Part shown: in pieces, positions 16,397 to 25,702 of the stretch
How positions within the stretch are numbered: the first letter of the stretch is position 1
Layout: every line of letters begins with the position of its first letter
Assembly: GCA_964447605.1 (NCBI GenBank)
Contig: CAYUTA010000007.1
Span: 1-64,000, forward strand
Direction of reading: 5' to 3'
DNA length: 64,000 bases
DNA from: CAYUTA01 sp964447605
GTDB taxonomy: Bacteria; Bacillota; Clostridia; Christensenellales; CAG-138
Notes under the pieces: generated by a model
What the model was told of the DNA's origin: nothing
Databases searched by the model: none
The model's input: the letters and a program-made list of their open reading frames with translations, nothing else
Position numbers and translations under genes: made by a program

Positions 16397-18354
16397 CACG
16401 GCAGGAGGAACTGGTTGCCCTGCTCAACCGATACAACCAAGCTTATTATGCAAGCGACGCACCGCTGATTTCCGACGCGGAATATGACGCGCTTTACGAC
16501 GAGCTGCTTTCGCTCGAGAAGGAAACCGGCTTGGTGCTGCCGGACTCGCCCACGCGGTCAATCGGCGCGAGCGCGACGGCGTTCTTGCCGCACACGCACA
16601 TTGCAAGGCTGTACAGCCTCGACAAGGTGCGTTCCTTTGACGCGCTGCGCGAGTGGGCCGCGCGCGTGGAACGGCTCTGCGGCGGCCTCGGGCAGCCGCG
16701 CTATGCGCTCGAGTACAAGTTTGACGGTTTGACTGTGAACCTCACCTATGAAAACGGCCGACTGGTTCAGGGCGCAACGCGCGGAAACGGGGTGACCGGC
16801 GAGGGCATACTCGAGCAGCTCGCGACCATTCAAAGCCTGCCGCGCGCGATTCCGTTTACGGGGCGCATGGAGGTGCAGGGCGAATGCATCATGCGATTGT
16901 CCGTGCTGGCCGCCTATAACGAAACGAGCGACGAACCGCTGAAAAACGCGCGTAACGCCGCGGCCGGCGCGCTGCGCAATCTCGACCCGCGCGTGACCGC
17001 CGCGCGTAATCTCGACTGCTTCTGCTACAACGTGGGCTATATTGAGGGTAAGGCGCTGCGCGAACAGAGTGATATGCTTGCGTTTCTCGCCGAAAACGGA
17101 TTCCCCATCAGCCCCTATGTCCGTTATTGCGACAGTGTGGATGCGCTGATGCAGGAAATCGATTCGGCGGGCGACACGCGCGGCGCGCTGGATTTTCTGA
17201 TCGACGGCATGGTGGTCAAGGTGACCAGCTTTGCGCTGCGCGAGGCGCTGGGGGAAACGGAAAAATTCCCGCGCTGGGCCGTGGCGTTTAAATTCGCGTC
17301 CGAGGAAACGACCTCCACCGTGCTCAACGTGACCTGGGAGGTCGGGCGCACGGGCAAACTGACGCCGCTGGCGCACCTCGCGCCCGTGGAGCTTGCGGGA
17401 GCGACCATCCGCCGGGCCACGCTGAACAACTATGACGACATTCTGAGAAAGCGCGTGGGAATCGGTTCGCGCGTATTTCTCCGCCGCAGCAACGACGTGA
17501 TTCCTGAAATTCTGGGAAGCGTGCCGGACGATAAGCCGGAGCGGCCCGTGGAGCAGCCCGTCCGCTGCCCGCAATGCGGCGCGCACGTCGAGCAGCGGGG
17601 CGCGCACATGTTCTGCACCAATTCGCTGTCCTGCAAAGCGCAGATCAAACTGCGCATCGCACACTATGCTTCGCGCAACGCAATGGATATCGGGACCCTA
17701 AGCGACAAAACGGCCGGGCAGCTGATCGAGGCCTTCGGCATCTCAACCATCCCCGAGTTGTATGGACTGACCGCCGAGTCGCTTGCCGCACTCGACCGTT
17801 TTGGCAAAAAAAAGGCCCAAAATCTCATCGACGCGCTCGAGGAGAGCAAACGCCGTCCCCTGGGCGCGTTCCTGTTCGCGCTCGGCATTCCAAACGTAGG
17901 CGTAAAGACCGCGCGCGACCTTGCAAAGCGCTTTGGCACGTTGGAAGCCGTGCGCGCCGCCGCGCGCGAGCCGCTACTCGACGTTCCGGAAATCGGGGAG
18001 GTCGTCGCCGACAGTATCCTGGCGTTCTTCTCCGACCGCTCGATTGCCGCGCAGATCGACGCGCTGCTTGCCCACGGCGTTTCGCCCGCACCGGAGGTAA
18101 GCGCGGGCGACGACGCGCCGCTTGCAGGCATGACCTTCGTTGTGACCGGCGCCCTGCCCACGCTTGGACGGCGGGAGGCCGAGGCGCTCATCGACAAGCA
18201 CGGCGGCAAGGCGGCGGCCGGCGTAAGTAAAAAAACAAGTTTTGTTCTGGCCGGTGAGAACGCAGGCGGCAAGCTCGATAAGGCCCGCGCGCTCGGTATT
18301 CCCGTAATCGACGAGCCGGAACTGATGCAAATGATTGGAGAGTTACGCACATGA
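16393..18354 (+). CDS. ligA: NAD-dependent DNA ligase
   Basis: LigA of 653 residues seals nicks with NAD. The domains appear in order: the N-terminal Ia region with YYxSDAPLISDAEYD (about residues 17-31), the adenylation domain with YKFDGLTVNL where K is the nucleotidyl acceptor, an OB fold, the zinc finger CPQCG...C..SLSCKAQ (about residues 394-420), helix-hairpin-helix repeats (LDRFGKKKAQNL, FGTLEAV, PEIGEV) and a C-terminal BRCT (DDAPLAGMTFVVTGAL). It overlaps pcrA and the next gene by four bases at each end. Its length fits bacterial LigA. Confidence 0.97.
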   Translation: MTRQEELVALLNRYNQAYYASDAPLISDAEYDALYDELLSLEKETGLVLPDSPTRSIGASATAFLPHTHIARLYSLDKVRSFDALREWAARVERLCGGLGQPRYALEYKFDGLTVNLTYENGRLVQGATRGNGVTGEGILEQLATIQSLPRAIPFTGRMEVQGECIMRLSVLAAYNETSDEPLKNARNAAAGALRNLDPRVTAARNLDCFCYNVGYIEGKALREQSDMLAFLAENGFPISPYVRYCDSVDALMQEIDSAGDTRGALDFLIDGMVVKVTSFALREALGETEKFPRWAVAFKFASEETTSTVLNVTWEVGRTGKLTPLAHLAPVELAGATIRRATLNNYDDILRKRVGIGSRVFLRRSNDVIPEILGSVPDDKPERPVEQPVRCPQCGAHVEQRGAHMFCTNSLSCKAQIKLRIAHYASRNAMDIGTLSDKTAGQLIEAFGISTIPELYGLTAESLAALDRFGKKKAQNLIDALEESKRRPLGAFLFALGIPNVGVKTARDLAKRFGTLEAVRAAAREPLLDVPEIGEVVADSILAFFSDRSIAAQIDALLAHGVSPAPEVSAGDDAPLAGMTFVVTGALPTLGRREAEALIDKHGGKAAAGVSKKTSFVLAGENAGGKLDKARALGIPVIDEPELMQMIGELRT

Positions 18355-19322
18355 GACTCGGCAAACTGGATAATGACGAGCTGGAACGGCTGGTATTGAA
18401 TAAATTTAAATGCACGCGGCCCGAATCGCTCTGCGCACCCGGCGTTGGACGGGATTGTGCGACGCTCGATCTGATGGGCGATCTGGCCGTGCTCAGCTGC
18501 GATCCCATCACGTCGGCGGGAATCGCGCACCTTGGCCGTCTGAGCGTGCATGTCTGCTGCAACGACGCGGCGGCCGCGGGCGCGGAGCCCGTGGGGTTGC
18601 TTGTCACGCTGCTGGCCCCGTCCAGCGCAACCGACGGCGACATTGGCCGCGTTGCCGACGATCTTGCGGCGGCCGCGGAGCAGGCGGGCGTGGATATTCT
18701 CGGCGGGCACACGGAGGTGACGGATTCCGTAACGCGCTTTGTCACCTGCGCAAGCGTGATTGCCCGGATGCCGAAAAACGGCGCGCTGCGCGGGCTTCGG
18801 CCGGGCGACGACCTGGTCATGACCAAATGGGCCGGGCTCGAGGGCACGTCCATTCTGGCGGGTGATTACGCCATGCGCTTAACCGCCCTGACGCGCGCTG
18901 AGCTTGACGAGGCGTTGGCGCTGGCGCGCTATCTGAGCGTTGTGCCGGAAAGCCGCGTGGCCATGCAAAACGGCGCGACCGCCATGCACGACGTAACCGA
19001 AGGCGGCATCCTTGGCGCGGCATGGGAAATGTCCTATACCGGCGGCTGCGGCATCCGGCTCGTGCCCGAGCGTATTCCTGTACTGCCTGTCACAGACAAA
19101 ATCTGCGCCGCGTTGTCCCTCGATCCGCTGCGGCTCATCGGCAGCGGCAGCATGCTCATCGCCTGCGCAGACGGCGGGGCGCTTGTATCCGCGCTCGCCG
19201 CGGCCGGCATTCCCGCAACATGCATCGGCAAAGCGGAGGGGCGCGGGCTTACCGCGCAAAACGGCGCAGCGATCATGCCTCCGGGTGCGGATGAAATCTA
19301 TCGGTTATCCCTTGTCGAATAA
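18351..19322 (+). CDS. AIR synthase-like ATP-binding protein (HypE/ThiL/PurM superfamily)
   Basis: A 323-residue protein belonging to the PurM/HypE/SelD fold: an N-terminal GRDCATLDL, the ATP/Mg binding DP...AG and CNDAAAAGAEPVGLLV, then GGHTEVTDSV, GDDLVMTKWAGLEGT and HDVTEGGILGAAWEM, ending in IGSGSMLIA. Family members phosphorylate or activate small substrates, for example HypE, ThiL, or SelD-like kinases. The substrate here is not evident. Its ATG overlaps the ligA stop (ATGA), so it is translated with ligA. Clostridial genomes often have this orphan AIR-synthase member next to ligA; the reason is unknown. Confidence 0.8.
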   Translation: MRLGKLDNDELERLVLNKFKCTRPESLCAPGVGRDCATLDLMGDLAVLSCDPITSAGIAHLGRLSVHVCCNDAAAAGAEPVGLLVTLLAPSSATDGDIGRVADDLAAAAEQAGVDILGGHTEVTDSVTRFVTCASVIARMPKNGALRGLRPGDDLVMTKWAGLEGTSILAGDYAMRLTALTRAELDEALALARYLSVVPESRVAMQNGATAMHDVTEGGILGAAWEMSYTGGCGIRLVPERIPVLPVTDKICAALSLDPLRLIGSGSMLIACADGGALVSALAAAGIPATCIGKAEGRGLTAQNGAAIMPPGADEIYRLSLVE

Positions 19323-19340
19323 CCGATTGCGTGTTATAAT
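19312..19340 (+). promoter_or_regulatory. Sigma-A-like promoter of the yicC-remA-gmk cluster
   Basis: TTGTCG (19312-19317) and TATAAT (19335-19340) are 17 bases apart. The -35 overlaps the last codons of the preceding gene; a 7-bp inverted repeat (CGGTTAT, 19301-19307, with ATAACCG, 19318-19324) surrounds it. The transcript would have a leader of about 130 bases before yicC. Confidence 0.65.
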
Positions 19341-19480
19341 AGTTTGATTGTGCCCTCATTTGGCAGCAGGGCGTTTGTCAGGGTTCCCGCGTTGTGCGTT
19401 GCCGCCCCCTTCGGCATGACGGGGGACGGCGCGCCGGGCAGCGGATGTTATAGAACTTTGCAATCGGGGGAAAACGGATT

Positions 19481-20356
19481 ATGTACAGCATGACCGGCTA
19501 TGGAAAGGGCGCCGCCCAGTGCGACGGACGCGAGCTCACGGTAGAACTCAAAAGCGTCAATCACCGCTATCTGGATATCGGCATGCGCCTCCCCCGCCAC
19601 CTTGCCTTTTTGGAGGACGTCATTCGCAGGTCGCTTGGCGAAGGGCTTTCGCGCGGCCATGTGGACGTATTTGTTAACTATCGCAACGACCGCAGCGACG
19701 CGCGAACCGTATTTGTCGACGTACCGTTGCTTTGCGCGTATGTCACCGCTTCGCGCGCGGCCAACGGGCAGCTTGGATTACATGACGATCTTGGCCTGAG
19801 CGCCGCGTTGCGTCTGCCCGATGTGACCGAGGTGCGGGAGACCGGCGAGGATCCTGACGAGGTCACCGCGCTCGCAGCGGCTGCGTTGAACCAAGCCGTC
19901 CGTGCGCTCAGGGAAATGCGGCTGATCGAGGGGGGGCGGCTGAAAGCGGACCTTTCCATGCGCGCCGACACGGTGCTGCGGCTCGCCGGGGACATCGCCC
20001 TGCGCGCGCCGCTGGTCGTAGAGGAATACCGCGCCAGGCTCAACGAGCGCATTGCGGTTCTGCTTGGTAAGGCCGAGGTCGACGAGGCGCGCCTGGCCAC
20101 GGAGGTTGCGCTGTTTGCCGACCGGGCGAGCATTGACGAGGAGATTGTGCGCCTTGGCAGCCACGTGGCGCAGATGAAGCTGTTGCTCGACAGCGTTGAA
20201 CCCGCCGGCCGCAAGCTGGATTTTGTCGTGCAGGAGATGAACCGGGAGTTCAACACCATCGGCAGCAAGGCAAACGATGCCGCGCTGACCAATCTGGTGC
20301 TGGCGGGCAAGGCGGAGATTGAGAAAATCCGCGAGCAGGTGCAAAATATCGAATGA
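19481..20356 (+). CDS. yicC: YicC family endoribonuclease-like protein
   Basis: A 291-residue protein with the YicC signature: MTSMTGYGKGAAQ-like start (MYSMTGYGKG), VELKSVNHRYLDI near residue 25, GRLKADL(S)MR and the C-terminal GRKLDFVVQEMNREFNTIGSKAND. YicC proteins are endoribonucleases in Gram-positive and Gram-negative bacteria with structured-RNA targets. The ATG at 19481 follows GGGGGA. Downstream are remA, gmk and rpoZ in the order conserved in Bacillota, which supports the call. Confidence 0.93.
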   Translation: MYSMTGYGKGAAQCDGRELTVELKSVNHRYLDIGMRLPRHLAFLEDVIRRSLGEGLSRGHVDVFVNYRNDRSDARTVFVDVPLLCAYVTASRAANGQLGLHDDLGLSAALRLPDVTEVRETGEDPDEVTALAAAALNQAVRALREMRLIEGGRLKADLSMRADTVLRLAGDIALRAPLVVEEYRARLNERIAVLLGKAEVDEARLATEVALFADRASIDEEIVRLGSHVAQMKLLLDSVEPAGRKLDFVVQEMNREFNTIGSKANDAALTNLVLAGKAEIEKIREQVQNIE

Positions 20357-20386
20357 CGCGCCGTATGCGTCCCGGGAGGATGGAAT

Positions 20387-20647
20387 ATGAATTTTCGGCT
20401 GGTCAACATCGGTTTTGGCAATATCGTTTCGGCAAACCGCGTGATTGCCATCGTCAGCCCGGAATCCGCGCCCATCAAACGCATTGTGCAGGAGGCGCGC
20501 GAATCCGGCCGGTTGATCGACGCAACCTGCGGCAGGCGGACGCGTGCGGTGGTCATCACCGACAGCGACCATGTGATTCTTTCGGCCATCCAGCCGGAGA
20601 CCGTTGCAAACCGGCTCGACGCCAAGCTTGACGAGGACATCGAATAA
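20387..20647 (+). CDS. remA: RemA/DUF370 DNA-binding regulator
   Basis: The 86-residue protein matches the RemA family: [28 protein letters not shown] at the N-terminus (conserved GFGN and PxSAPIKR) and [24 protein letters not shown] at the C-terminus. In Bacillus RemA binds DNA and controls biofilm matrix and osmoprotection operons; in clostridia the role is less known. The ATG follows GGGAGGATGGAAT. It sits between yicC and gmk, the usual place of this family. Confidence 0.9.
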   Translation: MNFRLVNIGFGNIVSANRVIAIVSPESAPIKRIVQEARESGRLIDATCGRRTRAVVITDSDHVILSAIQPETVANRLDAKLDEDIE

Positions 20648-20667
20648 TCATCGGGGGGATAAAGTGT

Positions 20668-21297
20668 ATGAATCAGACGCGCAGAGGACTTTTGCTGGTG
20701 GTATCGGGTCCGGCGGGCGTTGGCAAGGGTACGGTGGACAATTCGCTGTTGATGCGCAACAGCAGTATCCGCATGTCCGTCTCAGCCACAACGCGCAAGC
20801 CGCGCCCCGGCGAGATCGACGGCATCCATTATTTTTTCAAATCGGAAGAGGAGTTCCGGCGCATGATCGACGAGGGTGCCTTTCTGGAATATATGCATGT
20901 GTTCGGCACCGATTATTACGGCACGCCAAGAAGTTTTGTTGAGGAGGAGCTTGCCGCCGGACGCAATGTTATATTGGAAATTGACGTGCAGGGCGGCATG
21001 AAAGTCAAGGCCGCCTATCCCGATGCGGTGCTTATTTTTATTGCGCCGCCGTCGATGTCGGAGCTCAAGACCCGGCTCATCGGCCGCGGAACCGAAACGC
21101 CGGAGAATATTGATAAGCGCTTTGTCACCGCGTTTGCCGAGGTGGAATGCGCGAAGAATTATGACTATGTCGTCATCAACGACGTGTTGGACGTTGCTGT
21201 CGGCCGCGTGGAAAGCATTATTTCCGCCGAGCGTTGCCGATGCAGCCGGAACAAGACGTTTTTAACGGGACTGAAAGGAGCCAATATTTCACTATGA
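20668..21297 (+). CDS. gmk: Guanylate kinase
   Basis: A 209-residue enzyme that makes GDP from GMP and ATP. Visible are the P-loop SGPAGVGKGT (residues about 13-22), SATTRKPRPGEIDG where GMP is bound, YGTPRSFVEEEL and LEIDVQGGMKVK. The protein stop overlaps the rpoZ start by four bases. The ATG at 20668 follows GGGGGGATAAAGTGT. The C-terminal RCRCSRNKTFLTG tail is longer than usual, so the very end may be lineage specific. Confidence 0.95.
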   Translation: MNQTRRGLLLVVSGPAGVGKGTVDNSLLMRNSSIRMSVSATTRKPRPGEIDGIHYFFKSEEEFRRMIDEGAFLEYMHVFGTDYYGTPRSFVEEELAAGRNVILEIDVQGGMKVKAAYPDAVLIFIAPPSMSELKTRLIGRGTETPENIDKRFVTAFAEVECAKNYDYVVINDVLDVAVGRVESIISAERCRCSRNKTFLTGLKGANISL

Positions 21298-21494
21298 TGA
21301 ACCTGCCTTTGAATGAGCTGGTTGAAAAAGCCGGCTGCCGCTATATGCTGGTGACCGCCGTTGCGCAGCGCGCACGTCAACTGCAAGCCGACCCCGAACG
21401 TCTGGGCGACCGAAAACCCGTCTCCGTTGCCGTGGACGAGCTGTATCACGACGATCTCACGCTCGAACCGCCAAAGGAGTACTATCAGGACTGA
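21294..21494 (+). CDS. rpoZ: RNA polymerase omega subunit
   Basis: The 66-residue omega subunit starts at ATG 21294 (or the next ATG), with AAAGGAG upstream and a 4-base overlap with gmk. The sequence has NELVEKAGCRYMLVTAVAQRAR with the usual RYxLVxxxAKRAR pattern and an acidic tail YHDDLTLEPPKEYYQD. It assists RNA polymerase assembly and ppGpp responses. The gene order gmk-rpoZ-priA is widely conserved and confirms the call. Confidence 0.9.
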   Translation: MMNLPLNELVEKAGCRYMLVTAVAQRARQLQADPERLGDRKPVSVAVDELYHDDLTLEPPKEYYQD

Positions 21495-21582
21495 CCCATC
21501 CTGCGGCCAGCACTTTGCAGAATCGACGCACCAGCCCGCTTGCGGGCTTGCGTCAGTTTTGGGAGGAGGTGACGTCAGCCCC

Positions 21583-23841
21583 ATGTACTGCGAGGTTCTT
21601 GTTGATATTGCACACGCCAATGTGGACAGGCTGTTCACCTACCGCGTGCCGGAGGAGCTCTCCGTTGCGCCGGGACAGCGCGTTGCCGTGCCGTTTGGCA
21701 ATGGGAACGCGTATAAGGAGGGCTTTGTCATTGCGCTCAAACCGGATTATTCCGGTACGCACGCCGTCAAAAATGTTATCCGCGCGCTTGAGCCATATAC
21801 CGTACTGTTGCCCGAACAGCTTGCCCTGGCGCAATGGATGCGCAGCGGCTACAACTGTTTGCTCGTCGACGCGCTGCGGCTGATGATCCCCGCGCAATTA
21901 CGCGGCGAGCGCGTGCATGAAAAAACCGAGCGCACCGTGCGGCTTCCCGCCGGCGCGGACGCCCGGGCCCTGCTTGATTCGCTGCGCGCCAAGGACGGCA
22001 AAGTCCGCGCGCCGAAACAATACGAGGTTTTGGAACTGCTTGCGTCGTCCGGCGCAGAGACGCGCGTATCCGATATCCGCGCGTTCATTCCAAATAGCGG
22101 CGCAGCGATATCCGCGCTCGTCCGGCGCGGATATCTCGCGGAGGACGCGCATGTGACGTTCCGCCGTCCGGCCGCGGGTATGGAGCGGCATCCCCCTGCG
22201 CAGGCGGCGCTCTCCGACGCGCAGCGCGCGGCGGTAAACGCCGTAGACGACGCCATGGCCGGCGCGCAGGGAACTTTTTTGCTGCATGGGGTCACGGGCA
22301 GCGGCAAGACCGAGGTATATATGCACTGCATTGCGCGCTGCCTGCTTTCAGGCAGGCAGGCCATCATGCTTGTGCCGGAGATCGCGCTTACGCCGCAGAC
22401 GGTCGGCCTGTTCCGTTCCCGCTTTGGCGACAGGGTCGCCGTGCTGCACAGCCGTTTGTCCGCAGGCGAGCGGTTCGACGAGTGGCGGCGAATCCGGCTG
22501 GGCAAGGCCGTCGTGGTCGTAGGCGCGCGCAGCGCCGTCATGGCGCCGTTGACAAACCCCGGCCTGATCGTCATCGACGAGGAGCACGAGTCCAGCTACC
22601 AAAGCGAAACCTCGCCGCGCTACCATGCCGTGGACGTGGCCGCATACCGGGCAAAGCTCGCCCGCGCAACGCTGCTGCTGGGCAGCGCAACGCCATCGCT
22701 GCTGTCCTATTTCCGCGCGCAATCCGGCCGGTATACCCTGCTGGAATTGCCCGAACGCGTGCTGCGGCGGCCAATGCCCGAGGTGGAGATTGTGGACATG
22801 CGCGAGGAATTTCTCGCCGGCAACAACAGCATTTTCAGCGCAAGCCTCGCGCGGCAGCTTAAAGAATGCCTGCAAACAGGCAAGCAGGCCATGCTGTTCA
22901 TCAACCGCCGCGGCTACTCCACATTCGTTTCATGCCGCGCATGCGGGCATGTGGTGCAGTGCTCCAACTGCGACATCTCCATGACCTATCATAAGGGGGA
23001 AAACCGCATGCGCTGCCATTTTTGCGGCGCGAGCCGGCCGCTGCCGCAAACCTGCCCCGTGTGTGGCAAGCCGTTTATCAAGTATTTCGGCGTCGGCACC
23101 GAGCAGGTCGAGGAACAGCTTCGCGCACGCTTCCCCAAGGTTACGTCCCTGCGCATGGATACCGATACCATGCGGCGGAAGGACGCGATGCAACGGTTGC
23201 TGCAGGCTTTTTCGCGCAATGAGGCGCAGGTGCTCATCGGCACGCAGATGATCGCAAAAGGACACGATTTTCCCAATGTAACGCTGGTGGGCGTGATTGC
23301 GGCCGACGCAACGCTTTGCATTCCGGATTACCGCAGCACGGAGCGGACGTTCCAGCTGTTAACGCAGGTATCGGGCCGCGCCGGGCGCGATGAGAGCGCG
23401 GGCAGGGTAATCATTCAAACCTATTCCCCCACCCATCCCGCCATCCGATATGCACGCAACCACGATTACAAAAACTTTTTCGCCTATGAGCTGAATGAGC
23501 GCAGGAAAGCCCTGTTCCCACCGTATTCGCTGTTTGTGCGCGTTCTGTTTACAGGCATTGACGAAGAGGCGCTCGCCGCGGCGGGAACCATCTATGCCAA
23601 CAGGCTGCAGCAGCGTCTGCACGCGTTGCTGGGAACCGGAGGCGCGCATGATCTCCTGCTGTTTTGCGCCTCTCCCGCCCCCATCCGCCGCAAGCGCGGC
23701 AGCTACCGTTATCAGGTGCTGATCAAGCTGATGCGCACCGCACGCACCGCGGAGGCCATCCGGCTGATTTACGCGTTTGCAGCCGAGCAGCGCAACGAAC
23801 TGCCCGCAATGGTTGAGGTTAATCCGCAGGATATGCTGTAA
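21583..23841 (+). CDS. priA: Primosomal protein N' (PriA helicase)
   Basis: A 752-residue SF2 helicase for replication restart: 3'-DNA binding domain with VPFGNGNAYKEGFVI, GVTGSGKTEVYM Walker A, VIDEEHESSYQSE Walker B, two zinc knuckles (CRACGHVVQCSNC, and CHFCGASRPLPQTCPVCG), IGTQMIAKGHDFPNV and QVSGRAGRDES. The ATG at 21583, 12 bases after GGGAGGAGGT, gives the family-like MYCEVLVDIAHANVDRLFTY. It forms the end of the yicC-to-priA group, with a peptide-deformylase gene not following as in some orders. Confidence 0.95.
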   Translation: MYCEVLVDIAHANVDRLFTYRVPEELSVAPGQRVAVPFGNGNAYKEGFVIALKPDYSGTHAVKNVIRALEPYTVLLPEQLALAQWMRSGYNCLLVDALRLMIPAQLRGERVHEKTERTVRLPAGADARALLDSLRAKDGKVRAPKQYEVLELLASSGAETRVSDIRAFIPNSGAAISALVRRGYLAEDAHVTFRRPAAGMERHPPAQAALSDAQRAAVNAVDDAMAGAQGTFLLHGVTGSGKTEVYMHCIARCLLSGRQAIMLVPEIALTPQTVGLFRSRFGDRVAVLHSRLSAGERFDEWRRIRLGKAVVVVGARSAVMAPLTNPGLIVIDEEHESSYQSETSPRYHAVDVAAYRAKLARATLLLGSATPSLLSYFRAQSGRYTLLELPERVLRRPMPEVEIVDMREEFLAGNNSIFSASLARQLKECLQTGKQAMLFINRRGYSTFVSCRACGHVVQCSNCDISMTYHKGENRMRCHFCGASRPLPQTCPVCGKPFIKYFGVGTEQVEEQLRARFPKVTSLRMDTDTMRRKDAMQRLLQAFSRNEAQVLIGTQMIAKGHDFPNVTLVGVIAADATLCIPDYRSTERTFQLLTQVSGRAGRDESAGRVIIQTYSPTHPAIRYARNHDYKNFFAYELNERRKALFPPYSLFVRVLFTGIDEEALAAAGTIYANRLQQRLHALLGTGGAHDLLLFCASPAPIRRKRGSYRYQVLIKLMRTARTAEAIRLIYAFAAEQRNELPAMVEVNPQDML

Positions 23842-23851
23842 AGGAACGATC

Positions 23852-25702
23852 ATGGAACAACAATCATCCAAACAAAAAACCAACTGGAAGCTCATCGGCA
23901 TGCTTGCGCGCGAAAACCGCGCGCGCCTGATCTTTGGCACGCTTTGCACGCTGCTGGCCGCCGGGTTTGCGTTTGCCATTCCGTTTGTAACGAGCTTTAC
24001 GCTCGATTATGTCATCCAGGGCCTGCCCGGGGAAATTCCGGAAGCGCTGCGCGCGTGGCTCAACGTCCGGGGCGGGCGGGATTTCCTTGTAGAGCGCCTG
24101 TACCTGTGCGGCCTGGCGCTGCTTATGCTGACGCTGTGCAACGGACTGTTCACGTTTCTGCGCCGCCGCGAGATCGCCTATACCTCCGAGGGCGTAAGCA
24201 AATCCCTGCGCGACCGGCTCTACCGGCACCTTGAGGACGTGCCTTACGACTATCACAAGCATACGAGCACCGGCGATCTGGTGCAGCGCTGCACCTCCGA
24301 CGTGGATACTGTCCGCCGCTTTATCAGCATGCAGCTAATGGAGATTGTGCGCACCGTCTCCATGCTCACAATCGCCGCGGGCGTGATGTTTTCCATCCAT
24401 CCGCGCATGGCGCTGTGCTCCACGGCGATCATGCCGTTTTTAACGCTCAGTTCGTTTATCTATTTTAACGCCGTGCGCAGGCACTTCACCGCGTCCGACG
24501 AGTCGGAAGGACGGTTGTCCGCAATGCTGCAGGAGAACCTGACCGGCATGCGCGTGGTGCGCGCTTTTGGCCGCCAGCGCGACGAGATTGCGCGCTTTAC
24601 CGCCTGCAATGCCGAATACCGGGACAAAACCTTCCTGCTCAACCGCCTGCTCGGCTTCTACTGGGGTTTTTCCGACAGCGCCGGATATCTGCAGATTGCC
24701 ATATCGCTCGTGGCGGGCGTGCTGTTTGTATGCCGCGGCGCGTTCACGCTCGGCAATGCCGCGCTGTTTGCCACCTATACCGCCATGCTGACATGGCCCG
24801 TGCGTCAGCTTGGGCGCATTTTAGCCGATATGGGAAAGGCCTCCGTCTCGCTCAAGCGGCTTGACGAAATCCTTTCCTCCCCCGTTGAAACCGAGCCCGG
24901 CAGGGCGCTCACACCCGATTTAAACGGTGACGTGGTCTTCGACCATGTCTGCTTTGGCTACGACCGCTACGACGATGTCCTGCGCGATATCACCTTCACC
25001 GCGCGCCCCGGCCAGACCATCGGCATCCTTGGGGCCACTGGCTCCGGCAAAACCAGCCTGGTGCAGCTACTACAGCGGTTGTATACGGTCACCGCGGGCA
25101 GCATCACCATCAACGGCGTCAATATCAACGACATCGAGCACGGGCATCTGCGCAAAAACATCGGCATCGTTCTGCAGGAGCCGTTCCTGTATGCGCGCAC
25201 AATTATGGAAAACATCCGCATCGTCGATCCCTCGGCCGGCGAGCAGCGCGTCTATGAGGCCGCCCGGGCCGCCTCCGTTCATGATGTAATCCGCTCGTTC
25301 GACGCGGGCTATGATACGGTCGTGGGCGAGCGGGGCGTCACGCTCTCCGGCGGACAGCAACAGCGCGTGGCCATTGCGCGCACATTGATGCAGAACGCGC
25401 GCATCCTTGTATTTGATGATTCCATGAGCGCCGTAGACGCGGAAACCGACGCTGCCATCCGCCGCTCGCTTTCCGCACTGCACCACGACGGCATCATGTT
25501 TTTAATCTCGCATCGCATTGCGACCCTGCGCCGTGCGGACCTCATACTCGTGCTCGAAGGCGGCGGGATTGTACAGCGCGGAACGCACGATGTGCTGATG
25601 CGCGCGGAGGGGCTCTACCGCCGCATCGCCGCAATCCAGGATGTTTTGGATGAAGATACAAATGCGCGGGATGCGCTTGTGAAAGGAGGCCGACGCGCAT
25701 GA
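23852..25702 (+). CDS. Heterodimeric ABC exporter, subunit with degenerate Walker B
   Basis: A 616-residue half-transporter: about six transmembrane helices (residues 15-335), then a nucleotide-binding domain with GATGSGKTSLVQ, a canonical LSGGQQQRVAIART signature and Walker B LVFDDSMSAVD. The usual catalytic Glu is Asp (DD instead of DE), a mark of one half of heterodimeric exporters such as BmrCD or TM287/288. It overlaps the next gene by ATGA, so the two are co-translated. Substrate (drug, lipid or peptide) is unknown. ATG 23852 follows AAAGGAACGATC. Confidence 0.92.
   Translation: MEQQSSKQKTNWKLIGMLARENRARLIFGTLCTLLAAGFAFAIPFVTSFTLDYVIQGLPGEIPEALRAWLNVRGGRDFLVERLYLCGLALLMLTLCNGLFTFLRRREIAYTSEGVSKSLRDRLYRHLEDVPYDYHKHTSTGDLVQRCTSDVDTVRRFISMQLMEIVRTVSMLTIAAGVMFSIHPRMALCSTAIMPFLTLSSFIYFNAVRRHFTASDESEGRLSAMLQENLTGMRVVRAFGRQRDEIARFTACNAEYRDKTFLLNRLLGFYWGFSDSAGYLQIAISLVAGVLFVCRGAFTLGNAALFATYTAMLTWPVRQLGRILADMGKASVSLKRLDEILSSPVETEPGRALTPDLNGDVVFDHVCFGYDRYDDVLRDITFTARPGQTIGILGATGSGKTSLVQLLQRLYTVTAGSITINGVNINDIEHGHLRKNIGIVLQEPFLYARTIMENIRIVDPSAGEQRVYEAARAASVHDVIRSFDAGYDTVVGERGVTLSGGQQQRVAIARTLMQNARILVFDDSMSAVDAETDAAIRRSLSALHHDGIMFLISHRIATLRRADLILVLEGGGIVQRGTHDVLMRAEGLYRRIAAIQDVLDEDTNARDALVKGGRRA

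Noticed and set aside
16558..17664. A 368-residue minus-strand open frame
   Set aside because: Antisense to ligA, whose motifs are unambiguous; GC-rich codon mirroring explains the open frame.
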